From assembly GCA_036873135.1 (NCBI GenBank), contig JAPTYO010000010.1, forward strand, positions 7,602,634 to 7,666,633: a stretch of DNA of 64,000 nt. The letters run 5' to 3'. The position numbers and the translations under genes are program-made. The stretch is from Clarkia xantiana subsp. parviflora (lineage: Eukaryota > Streptophyta > Magnoliopsida > Myrtales > Onagraceae). The notes beneath the pieces are model-generated. The model was not told the DNA's origin, did not search any database, and saw nothing but the letters and a program-made list of their open reading frames with translations. Below, in pieces: positions 46,700-56,168 of the stretch (within the stretch, counting starts at the first letter, position 1; the number at the start of each line of letters is the position of its first letter).

Positions 46700-48514
46700 T
46701 TATGATCCACCGGAGTTGCCGGGTCGGTGTTGCCGTAGAAGATCTATCAGTGTCGCCGCCTGTCCGCAAATCAAGCCACATAAAAACCACATAAGACACA
46801 AATGCCCCAAAAAAAAACTCCATTATTAATTAATAAACTAATCTATCTATCTTTTAAACACATGGCGGGTTTAAATGAGAATCTACCCTACTAATCATAC
46901 AGAACCCGTCGTGGCGCTCGACAACCCACATGATTAATGTTGTGTTGTAATGTAACCAGCAGGTGTCTTTTCCACGTTGTGCGTCTTTCACAACAAATAT
47001 TCAAATACTAACACCATCAGTGGACCTAATGAGTAGTAATATCATCACAACTTAAAAAAAAAAAATTTGATTTCCATTATCTATTATTAATTAGACTATA
47101 ATAGTAAGATTAATTAAAGTTAAGCTTAACTTTTTCTCCATGATTAACTTTCCGTTTCTATATGCATAACTAACGAATGAGTGGTAAAAGCTTCTCCATA
47201 TGACCAAATTCTTCGGCACGATATGCCTTTCGTGGCAAAGCACTACTCTCTGACATTTTATTATTCAAGCAAAATATATTATTATTAAAATTAATAAAGA
47301 ATGGAAAACCAAAAAAGGAAAAGTAATGTCGAGTTTTAATGCCACGTCACGCGTCGGCCGGAGCAGGTATGGATTCGTTACCTTTTGCTTGGCGCGCTTG
47401 GTTCCGGACTGCGACAAGGCCACCAGAGGCGGAATCGCTCCTTCGCGGGCCACCAATGTACGGTACAACACATTCTCCTCGCATATCTGCAGCAAAATCG
47501 CCGCCGCTATTTCCTTCTGTCTCTGCGATCCGACCTCTAGGATTTCCACCACCACCGGAATTCCGGCTTCCTCCACCGCTGCAGTTCTGGCTTCCGGGAC
47601 TGTTAGCAGCTGGTTCATCACGAAAGCTGCCTTATCCACCATGGCTGAGCCTATATCCGCCATTAATTCCAGCAGAGGTCTCATGATCCCTGCCTGAGTG
47701 GCTCTGATTTTGTTCTCCTTCACCGAGCAGAGCGAGTACAAGGCCGTTGAAGCGTCTTTTTTCCCACGGATGCTTCCCGTTTCTAGAAGCTTCACTAGGA
47801 GAGGGATTGCTCCTGCACGTCCGATCGCCGCCTTGTTCTCCGCGAGTTCCGACAGGCGTAGCAGAGCGCAGGCAGCGTTCTCCTTCGCAGTCGAATTTCC
47901 TGTTGAAGTTAACAGAAGAGAGTTTTAATTTGAATTATGAGCAATGGAAATCGAAATCGGAATTTCTCTCAATCAATTGTTGATTCTAAGTAAGAATTGC
48001 ATTATTCAATCTCGATGATCGGACCTGTTCTGAGTGCCCTAACGAGTGGCTTTATCGCTCCAGACAACGTAATGAGCTCCTTGTTCTCATCACACAGTGA
48101 GAGATTCAAAATCGCGGTGACTCCGTACTCTTGAAGCTGCTGATCCGTCGACAAAATGATTCCAATCAAAGGCCTGACCGCGCCTGCTTCGGCGATTTTG
48201 ACGCGATTCTCCGGCTTGTTCTTGGCGATGAGGCGAATCTCCATGGCGGCTTGCTTCTGCTCGTCGATAGAGCAGGACTGGAGACTAGACACTAGCTGGT
48301 TAATCAAGTCATCAGACTCCGAGTTCTCCGAAGCGCAAGCCATGAGGAACCGCCGGCTCTGGGACGGCGTCGACGAGAACTCGCCGGATCTGTCGCTGTT
48401 ACAGACGCTGAAAGCAGAAGAGTCATCGTTGATGCTGGAAACACTGAAATCCGATCCTATGTACGAGAAATTCGCCGGAGTCTCCGTCTCCATGAGCTTT
48501 ACCTCAGGCATCAT
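46700..48514 (-). CDS. ARM-repeat protein (At3g01400-like)
   Basis: Three minus-strand exons, 48514-48025, 47899-47382 and 46759-46700, join in frame to 355 residues. After a Ser-rich N-terminus (about 1-65) come tandem armadillo repeats (LVSSLQSCSIDEQKQAAMEI, VRPLIGIILSTDQQLQEYGV, NSTAKENAACALLRLSEL, IPLLVKLLETGS). The repeats resemble those of plant U-box E3 ligases, but no U-box is present, so this is the ARM-only subfamily, probably a protein-protein interaction factor. The tiny last exon encodes 19 residues (AATLIDLLRQHRPGNSGGS) after a 622-bp intron and completes the final helix, as usual in this family. The first ATG of two adjacent Met codons was used as start. Confidence 0.9.
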
Positions 48515-49048
48515 CAACGTCTCCGTGGCGGCCGACGACTTTGGATGAAGATGGAAGTTTGGAACCTTCGGAATTCGGAATCGGTTTATTTTGACGGCTC
48601 GATGATTTCACGTCCTCTAAATAGCAAAAGAGGGACAAATATATATAATATAAGGACTGAACTACTGAAGAATTCGGTAGATAGCATAACAACGGGTAAC
48701 TGATTACGGGTCGGGTTTGGTCTGACCCGAAAATGAAACCATTTACTGCAGTATCTCCACGTGTTAAAGATGTCCACTTTTAGCTTTAAACGCGTGGGTC
48801 GTTGAATGCAGAAGGTCCGCCATTCGATGAACTTTTCTTCAAAAACAAAATACTTGATGCAGAACAGCAGAAGATAATTCAGTGGGTAATTCTATTAAAA
48901 ATTGGGAAATTAGACTAAAAGCTAGTGAGAAATACAGAAATTTTACTCTTTTTTTTTTCATTGTGTTAAAGAAATTTAACTCGTATGGTGTGATTTTCTT
49001 TTAAGAAAATTATGTCATAAATTATGACACATATGTTTTTTTTATCCA
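48515..49048 (-). promoter_or_regulatory. Upstream region of the ARM-repeat gene, truncated by element B
   Basis: On the minus strand a TATA-rich stretch near 48638-48655 lies about 130 bp upstream of the start codon and is a plausible TATA box. Beyond 49048 the native upstream sequence is separated by the 11.2-kb retrotransposon. Confidence 0.55.
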
Positions 49049-49696
49049 TGATGGGCCATGGCGAAGGCCGTTAGGCCCCCTAACGATTGGCAAACGGCAA
49101 CTAGGCCTGGTGAGCCAGGAGCTGGGCTGCTGGAAGGCTAAGGGCTCCGACTGAAGGAGGCCCCGACATTGAATGGCCCCGAGCAAGTATGGCTCCGATA
49201 GGGGAGAGCCCCGAAGATATCGGACCTGGACGTAGTCGGTCCCGATGTGGGAGTTGACACCACTCCCCGACACCGAATCCTCAACGATGTAACTTGGGAG
49301 TCTCCGATAATGATCGAGACTCGCCAGTAAGAGCACAATCCCGGAAATCTCGCCACGATTACAGTAGTGGTATAATGGGCGAGATATGTGGGATACGAAT
49401 AACTGTGCAAGATACGTGGCAAGATATACGGCGAGATATGTGGGATAGTGGATCACAATCCAACCGCCCAATCAGGTAACTGGGATAGCCTTTCCTCTAT
49501 AAAAAGAGGGAAGTTATTCCAGATTAGGGTTACGCTTTATACATACACAAATATTGCTTGCTTGCTTTGTGGCCGCCGTACTTACGTTAAGCATCGGATA
49601 GGGATTCTGGGCCACTGCCCTCTATTCCCCTTCTGCAGGATTGCGAGGAGCTAAGGAATCCGTCACCGTAACCGGAGCTCCTGCCGCGATCCAACA
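49049..49696 (+). repeat. 5' LTR of element B
   Basis: It starts TGATGGGCCATGG and ends GATCCAACA at 49696. A promoter-like CTCTATAAAAAGAGG lies near 49494-49508. It is immediately followed by the primer-binding site. Confidence 0.97.
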
Positions 49697-49717
49697 TTGG
49701 CGCCGTCTGTGGGAACG
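49697..49717 (+). other. Primer-binding site of element B
   Basis: TTGGCGCCGTCTGTGGGAA starts directly after the LTR. Its first 13 bases are identical to the site in element A. Confidence 0.85.
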
Positions 49718-49763
49718 CTACAAAAAGCCAAAAAGTAAGTTTGCTTCCCTCTGATTTCATTCC

Positions 49764-52700
49764 ATGGCTGGCAACAGATCGCAACGTTCAGGCAAGCAAG
49801 TACCGGCCACCAGCAATCCCCCTGAGGATGCTGCCCAGCATCAGGATCTGAGAGATGAGGGTGACAGCACTCGCCGGAACGAAGCACCTTCCCAGAATCC
49901 GGAGCTGGCCAGGGTAGTGGCAGAGGCCATGCCCCTATTCATGGAGGCCATGGAGGCCCTCCTAGACCGAAGAGAAGCTGCTAGAAGGCAGGCCGATCTC
50001 CCGCCGCTCCCTCCACGGCGAGATGCCCCCAGAAGGCAGGTGGACGACGACCTGCCGCCACCCCCTCCGTTGAGGGAACAACCCATTCCCCCTCATCCGG
50101 CACCGGCGGAGAATTTTGTGGTCGATGGACCGGGGCCAATACAACAAAGGACTATTCCCTTGAATGGTCCCCTCACTGCCGACCAGGTAGTAAAGATTGT
50201 GGGTATCTGCATGGGAGATCAGAAGCCCATGATGTCGGAATTGGGGAGTCAGGAGACCCATCCTTTCGTTCCCAGGTTGATCTATACCTTGGCCCCTCCA
50301 GGCTTGGGTATCCCGAAGATAGACGAGTACGATGGGGTCGCGGACCCGGTTCGCCATGTACAGAAGCACCTAACAGCGTGCATGGGCAGGACCCCTGATG
50401 AGGATGTTATCTGTGCGTTGTTCCCAAGCACCTTGGGAGAGAAGGCAATGACATGGTTTTACAGTCTGCCCACCGGATGTATAACCTGTTGGAAGGACAT
50501 GCATCAGCGATTCATCGCCCAGTACCAAGGACGTCGACGACTGCTGAAGAGTGTTCGAACCCTGCATGAGGTGGTCCAGAGGCCTGACGAATCGCTGGCC
50601 CAATACTACCAGCGTTACACTGCTGGTATGACCGAGCTAGACGAGGAGATATCGGAGGGCGAGGCCATCCGCACCTTCATAAAAAACCTCAATCCCCCCT
50701 ACGGCTCCGACTTACTTCATAGTGTCGCGGCCAAAAAAGTCTGGAACATGGAGGCGCTCCAGGCGAGAGTAAAACAGCAAATCGACGTCCAGGAGTCGAA
50801 GATTGCTGCCGGAGAATTGGCCCCTCCTAAGGGGCACGAACGAAAGCAGTTGTTCAAACCATTGGACAACCGACACCGGAAGGATAGCTCCGAGGGTAGT
50901 CGGAATCGTGGACGCTCCGATCGGAGGGAGGATAGGCGTCCGACCAAGAGGGACAATCAGAGGGAGGAGTTTACCCCCCTCAATAGACCTTTGAAAGAGG
51001 TCTTGGCGGTAATGGAAAAGCAAGGCCTCGCTCGTTTCCCCAAGAAGAAGGAAGGAGAAAAGTTGGGCTCCCGCACCGACCGTTACTGCCGATTCCACCG
51101 GGCCTCCGGTCATGACACTGACCAGTGTCGGGAGCTGAAGAAGGAAATAGAGAAGCTTATCCAGAGGGGTAAGCTAAAGGAGTTCGTGGGAGACTCGCGC
51201 TGCAAGCCCCGCTCACGATCTCGGTCAAGGTCCAAATCTCGATCGAGGTCCCCCAGGAAAAGGAGGTCCGACGCAGAGCCTTCGGAGGGCCCATCTGGGT
51301 CCAGACAGAAGAGGATTATTAATGTGATCCATGGAGGGTTCGCTGCAGGAGGAGACACATCGTCTTCTCGGGAGCGTTATGCCAACCAAGTGCCAGTCGC
51401 AGTGGTTTTGGGAAAAAGGTCACGGTCGTGGACCCCGAAGGAGGAGATGGAGATCACCTTCTCGGCGAAGGATCTGGAGGGAGTAGAGACCCCCCATGAG
51501 GATGCCCTAGTAGTAACACTGGATGTAGGAGGATTCGAAGTGAAGAGGATCCTCATTGATGGAGGAAGCTCCTCCGACATCCTCTTCTCCGACGCCCTGG
51601 AGCAGATGGGAAAGAAGAAGAAAGATTTGCGGGAGGTCAACTTCCCGATGGTAGGATTTTGCGGCACAACCTCTTATCCGTTGGGAGTTATTACGCTGCC
51701 TGTATGGTTCGGCAGTGGCTGGAAGATGGAGAAGAGAGATGTGGAGTTCGTGGTGGTCGAATCCACAGGGACGTACAATGCAATCATTGGAAGAACCACC
51801 ACCAACCCACTGATGGCAGTAGCCTCGACGGTCCATCAGAAACTGAAGTTCCCGACTGAGAATGGGGTCGGCGAAGTGAAAGGCGACCAGGTGGCGTCGA
51901 GACGATGCTATGTCAACGCCACGAGAAGATCAAGGAAGGAGGCTATGTCGGTTCTCCAAACAGACGCTGACCCTCGAGAGGAGTTTGGGCGTCCCGCCCC
52001 CATGGAGGACCTGAAAGAAGTCGAGATAGATGGACCCGAGAGGAGGGTAAAGATCGGATCCGCCCTATCCGAGGAAAGAGCTCAGGAGTTGATCGCCCTA
52101 TTGAAGGAATTCAAGGAGTTATTTGCCTGGTCTCTGAGCGATATGCCAGGAATCAGTCGGGATGTGATCGAGCATGAATTGAATATCGACCCCACAATCA
52201 AGCCGATCGCACAGAAGAGACGTCCGATGGGAACAGACAAGAGGATTGCAATCCAGCAGGAGGTTGGCAGATTGCTCGACGCTGGGTTCATTAAGGAGAT
52301 CCGATTCCAGACTTGGGTAGCCAACCCAGTACTGGTGAGGAAAAGCAACGGGAAGTGGCGGATGTGCGTCGACTTCCGCGACTTAAACAAGGCTTGCCCG
52401 AAGGACTGTTATCCACTCCCTCGGATCGACCAACTGGTGGATGCTACATCGGGGCATGAGCTGCTAAGCTTTATGGATGCCTACTCTGGTTATAACCAGA
52501 TAAAGATGGCGAAAAAGGACGCCCCACATACCGCCTTTTACGCTGACAGTGAAGTCTTCCAGTACGACGTCATGCCTTTCGGCCTGGTGAATGCGGGGGC
52601 GACATACCAGAGAATGGTGAACAAGCTGTTCGGGGACATGATTGGGAGTACCATGGAGGCCTACGTAGATGACATGCTGGTGAAGTCCCGACGAGCATCA

Positions 52701-55319
52701 GACCACGTTGGCAACTTGGCAATGGCCTTCGAGAGGATGAAGCTCCACCAGGTCCGCCTGAATCCAGCCAAATGTGCTTTCGGAGTCCATTCCGGGAAGT
52801 TCTTAGGCTTCATGGTGAGCCAGAGGGGGATCGAGGTGAATCCCGAAAAACTGAGGGCGATAGAGGAGATGCAGTCCCCGACCAATCATAGGGAGGTGCA
52901 GGTGCTGAACGGCCGGCTGGCTTCGATGAATCGCTTCTTATCCAAGGCCAGCGACCGGTCGATGCCATTTTTCGATGTGTTAAGAGCCAACCGACAATTC
53001 AAATGGACTGCTGAATGTGAGGAGGCGTTCCAAGCGCTCAAACAACATCTCCGCGACCTCCCGCCACTGGCGAAGCCAACTCCAGGCGAGCCGCTCTATC
53101 TTTATTTGGCTATTTCTTCGTTTGCAATAAGCTCTGTTCTAGTTAAAGCTGTCGAGGGCAATCAAATTCCTGTCTATTATGTAAGCAAGGCGTTTGCCAA
53201 GAGTGAAATGAATTACCCTCCGATTGAGAAGTACCTCTTTGCGTTGATTATTACTGCTCGAAAGTTACGACCCTACTTCCATGCGCATGAAATTACGGTG
53301 CTGACTGATCAGCCATTGAAACACTTCTTGAACCGGCCCGATGCGTCGGGGAGACTAGTAAAGTGGGCCGTGGAACTTAGCGAGTTTCGAATTCATTTCG
53401 CTCCGAGAACAGCTATCAAAGGGCAGGCATTGGCCGACTTTATAGTTGAATCTACTATTCCCGATCCTGAAGCAACGGAAACAGTAGAGGGGGCAACCGG
53501 GAATACTGAAGAGGCCCCGACGGCAGGGCAGTCGGAACAGCCAAATAAAGAGAACACCTGGGAGTTGTACACGGATGGCTCCTCAAGCTCGGACGGATCG
53601 GGTGCGGGGTTCGTATTGATTCCGCCAGGCGGGGCGGAGCCACTTCGATATGCATTGGCCCTAACATTTAGAGCCACCAATAACGAGGCGGAATATGAGG
53701 CTCTCATAACGGGGCTGAAAATCGCAAAGGGCACCGGAATTAAACATTTGAAGGTGAAGTGTGATGCTAGCCTGATTGTAAATCAGGTCCGGGGGCAGTA
53801 TGGAGCAAAGAATCCGATCATGAAGAAGTATCTTCAAGAGGCTAAGACCTTGAAGGAAAGCTTCAAAAGCTTTGACATCGAGGCGATTCCCAGGGAAGAG
53901 AATGTGGAGGCTGATGCCTTGAGCAAATATGCCTTGGGGGCACCTTTGGAAGAGAGTCGGAAGGTACACTTCTTGGAGAAGGTGATTCTATCGACCACCG
54001 ATCCGACGGAGGTGTGCGCTATCGGGACAGGGGCAGAGAAGGAATCCACTTGGATGACCCCGATAATTGTGTACTTAACGACGGGGGCACTTCCTGAAGA
54101 TAAAGTGGCAGCGGAGCGATTACGACGAATGTCAATTAATTACGCGATGGTGGACAACCAGTTATACAAGAAGGGTTTGCTTTCGACGCCCTTCTTGAAA
54201 TGCGTGGCCGAACCCGATACGACTCGGATTCTGAGAGAATTGCATGAAGGAGTCGCAGCCTGTCACGAAGGCGCTCGATCTATCCTGAGGAAGGCGTTGA
54301 ACTTGGGATATTATTGGCCTACGATGAATAAGGAAGCAACGGCGCTTGTTCGATCCTGTGACGCATGTCAGAGATATGCCTCGAATATCACAGCTCCCGC
54401 CGCTGATTTGATGCCCATCGGGAGTGCTTGGCCCTTCGCACAGTGGGGCATCGACCTGGTGGGACCCCTTCCGAAAGCAAAGAGCCAATGCACACATCTG
54501 CTGGTCGCGATCGACTACTTCTCGAAGTGGATCGAGGCTAAGCCGCTAGCCAAAACAACAGCAGGACATATCATTAAGTTCCTTCAGACCCGAATTTTGT
54601 CGAGATATGGGGTGCCGAAGGTGATCATCAGTGACAATGGTCCTCCGTTTAATGGGGCCCAGTTGGAGAGGTTCCTAGACGAGTTCGGTATCGAGCATCG
54701 AACAGCATCCGTCCACCACGCTCAGACCAATGGGCAGGTAGAGGCGGCCAACAAAATCGTGATGGAGGGCTTGAAGAAAAGGGTCTACGCTTTGGACGGA
54801 AAATGGCTGGACGAACTGGAGAACGTGTTGTGGGCGGTCCGAACGACACCCAAGCGGTCAACAGGTGAAACCCCGTTTGCACTTGTTTATGGAACAGAGG
54901 CGGTCGCTCCCGTGGAAATCGCGGTGGCGTCCCATCGAACCAGCAGCTATGAGCCCTCGACGAGTCCAGGAAGAGCCAGGATAGGACCTTTGACGAATGA
55001 CGAAACAAGGCGCCTGGAGTTATCCTTGCTAGAGGAAAAACGGCTGGAGGCCGACATAGCGCAAGCTCGGATGCATTTGGCGACGGCCAGGTACTACAAT
55101 CGGAAGGTCAAGTCGCGACAGTTCTACGCAGGAGAACTGGTCCTACGACGGAACGAATTCGCCCTACAAGATCGGATCAACAAGATGTCCCCGAAATGGG
55201 AAGGGCCTTACAAGATCGTAGGCATGCCGGCCCCGAACGCTTACAAGTTAGAGGATCCCGACGGCAAGGTTTTAAGAAACACCTTTAGTGGCGAACATCT
55301 GAAGAAGTGCCATGTTTGA
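49764..55319 (+). CDS. Gag-Pol polyprotein of element B (1851 codons)
   Basis: A single frame without stops encodes all proteins needed for copying. From the N-terminus: a charged, Pro-rich region; a Gag domain (about 215-310); a zinc knuckle C-X2-H-X4-H-X4-C from 442; an Arg/Ser-rich stretch (about 477-500); an aspartic protease with DGGSSSD near 599; a reverse transcriptase with YVDD at 967-970; a Ty3-type RNase H; a second RNase H of the archaeal-like type starting YTDGSSSSDGS near 1269 and followed by EAEYEAL; and an integrase with an HHCC zinc region from 1494 and the triad D1564, D1624, E1660 (35 residues between the last two). All catalytic motifs are present, so it is probably active. 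It is homologous to the element A frame up to the end of protease. Confidence 0.96.
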   Translation: MAGNRSQRSGKQVPATSNPPEDAAQHQDLRDEGDSTRRNEAPSQNPELARVVAEAMPLFMEAMEALLDRREAARRQADLPPLPPRRDAPRRQVDDDLPPPPPLREQPIPPHPAPAENFVVDGPGPIQQRTIPLNGPLTADQVVKIVGICMGDQKPMMSELGSQETHPFVPRLIYTLAPPGLGIPKIDEYDGVADPVRHVQKHLTACMGRTPDEDVICALFPSTLGEKAMTWFYSLPTGCITCWKDMHQRFIAQYQGRRRLLKSVRTLHEVVQRPDESLAQYYQRYTAGMTELDEEISEGEAIRTFIKNLNPPYGSDLLHSVAAKKVWNMEALQARVKQQIDVQESKIAAGELAPPKGHERKQLFKPLDNRHRKDSSEGSRNRGRSDRREDRRPTKRDNQREEFTPLNRPLKEVLAVMEKQGLARFPKKKEGEKLGSRTDRYCRFHRASGHDTDQCRELKKEIEKLIQRGKLKEFVGDSRCKPRSRSRSRSKSRSRSPRKRRSDAEPSEGPSGSRQKRIINVIHGGFAAGGDTSSSRERYANQVPVAVVLGKRSRSWTPKEEMEITFSAKDLEGVETPHEDALVVTLDVGGFEVKRILIDGGSSSDILFSDALEQMGKKKKDLREVNFPMVGFCGTTSYPLGVITLPVWFGSGWKMEKRDVEFVVVESTGTYNAIIGRTTTNPLMAVASTVHQKLKFPTENGVGEVKGDQVASRRCYVNATRRSRKEAMSVLQTDADPREEFGRPAPMEDLKEVEIDGPERRVKIGSALSEERAQELIALLKEFKELFAWSLSDMPGISRDVIEHELNIDPTIKPIAQKRRPMGTDKRIAIQQEVGRLLDAGFIKEIRFQTWVANPVLVRKSNGKWRMCVDFRDLNKACPKDCYPLPRIDQLVDATSGHELLSFMDAYSGYNQIKMAKKDAPHTAFYADSEVFQYDVMPFGLVNAGATYQRMVNKLFGDMIGSTMEAYVDDMLVKSRRASDHVGNLAMAFERMKLHQVRLNPAKCAFGVHSGKFLGFMVSQRGIEVNPEKLRAIEEMQSPTNHREVQVLNGRLASMNRFLSKASDRSMPFFDVLRANRQFKWTAECEEAFQALKQHLRDLPPLAKPTPGEPLYLYLAISSFAISSVLVKAVEGNQIPVYYVSKAFAKSEMNYPPIEKYLFALIITARKLRPYFHAHEITVLTDQPLKHFLNRPDASGRLVKWAVELSEFRIHFAPRTAIKGQALADFIVESTIPDPEATETVEGATGNTEEAPTAGQSEQPNKENTWELYTDGSSSSDGSGAGFVLIPPGGAEPLRYALALTFRATNNEAEYEALITGLKIAKGTGIKHLKVKCDASLIVNQVRGQYGAKNPIMKKYLQEAKTLKESFKSFDIEAIPREENVEADALSKYALGAPLEESRKVHFLEKVILSTTDPTEVCAIGTGAEKESTWMTPIIVYLTTGALPEDKVAAERLRRMSINYAMVDNQLYKKGLLSTPFLKCVAEPDTTRILRELHEGVAACHEGARSILRKALNLGYYWPTMNKEATALVRSCDACQRYASNITAPAADLMPIGSAWPFAQWGIDLVGPLPKAKSQCTHLLVAIDYFSKWIEAKPLAKTTAGHIIKFLQTRILSRYGVPKVIISDNGPPFNGAQLERFLDEFGIEHRTASVHHAQTNGQVEAANKIVMEGLKKRVYALDGKWLDELENVLWAVRTTPKRSTGETPFALVYGTEAVAPVEIAVASHRTSSYEPSTSPGRARIGPLTNDETRRLELSLLEEKRLEADIAQARMHLATARYYNRKVKSRQFYAGELVLRRNEFALQDRINKMSPKWEGPYKIVGMPAPNAYKLEDPDGKVLRNTFSGEHLKKCHV

Positions 55320-55397
55320 AAAATAAGTCGCCCGTGGAGGCGCGAAGATGTAATTAAGTCGCCCTGAGTGGTGCATGCTATGTTAAAGACATCAATC

Positions 55398-55403
55398 AAT
55401 AAA
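55398..55403 (+). promoter_or_regulatory. AATAAA signal after Gag-Pol of element B
   Basis: An AATAAA hexamer lies 79 bases after the stop codon and about 50 bases before the tandem array. It could end a subgenomic Gag-Pol transcript before the array, while full-length RNA must read through to the 3' LTR. Function is inferred from position only. Confidence 0.35.
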
Positions 55404-55450
55404 GAAGTTACTTCTGATCAAAGTATTCCTGAGTTGTTCTCGATACATTT

Positions 55451-56050
55451 AAAAAGCGTCATTGGACGTCCGAAAATCCTTAAGTTTTTAAGGTTCGATT
55501 AAAAAGCGTCATTGGACGTCCGAAAATCCTTAAGTTTTTAAGGTCCGATCAAAAAGCGTCATTGGAGGTCCGAAAATCCTTAAGTTTTTAAGGTCCGATT
55601 AAAAAGCGTCATTGGGCGTCCGAAAATCCTTAAGTTTTTAAGGTTCGATTAAAAAGCGTCATTGGACGTCCGAAAATCCTTAAGTTTTTAAGGTCCGATT
55701 AAAAAGCGTCATTGGGCGTCCGAAAATCCTTAAGTTTTTAAGGTTCGATTAAAAAGCGTCATTGGGCGTCCGAAAATCCTTAAGTTTTTAAGGTTCGATT
55801 AAAAAGCGTCATTGGACGTCCGAAAATCCTTAAGTTTTTAAGGCCCGATTAAAAAGCGTCATTGGACGTCCGAAAATCCTTAAGTTTTTAAGGCCCGATT
55901 AAAAAGCGTCATTGGACGTCCGAAAATCCTTAAGTTTTTAAGGTCCGATTAAAAAGCGTCATTGGACGTCCGAAAATCCTTAAGTTTTTAAGGTTCGATT
56001 AAAATTGTCGTTGGACGTCCGAAAGCCTTAAGGTTCTCAGGACCCGATAG
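55451..56050. repeat. Tandem array of eleven 50-bp units plus a degenerate one, in element B
   Basis: AAAAAGCGTCATTGG starts at 55451 and recurs every 50 bases through 55951, followed by a decayed twelfth unit from 56001. Units differ at only a few positions. Each contains a 6-bp-stem hairpin (CCTTAA GTTT TTAAGG) and the palindrome GGACGTCC. The array fills most of the 849-bp gap between the convergent sense and antisense genes. Confidence 0.97.
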
Positions 56051-56168
56051 AAGCGCTACGAAGAACATAATCAAAAAAAAAAATAGTAATAAAAGGCTCG
56101 AAGGCCCAAGAGGTTCGATACAAGGGAGATAAATGAAGAAGGAGTACGAGGACTTAAGATTTAACAAA

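Noticed and set aside
46629..46823. Separate small minus-strand protein
   Set aside because: It overlaps, in another frame, the last exon of the ARM-repeat gene, which is supported by splice sites and frame.
49841..54500. Numerous minus-strand open frames across Gag-Pol of element B
   Set aside because: Shadows of the strongly coding sense frame with no recognisable domains.
55451..56050. CRISPR-like regular array
   Set aside because: Units are head-to-tail copies with no unique spacers, in a plant retrotransposon; it is a tandem repeat.
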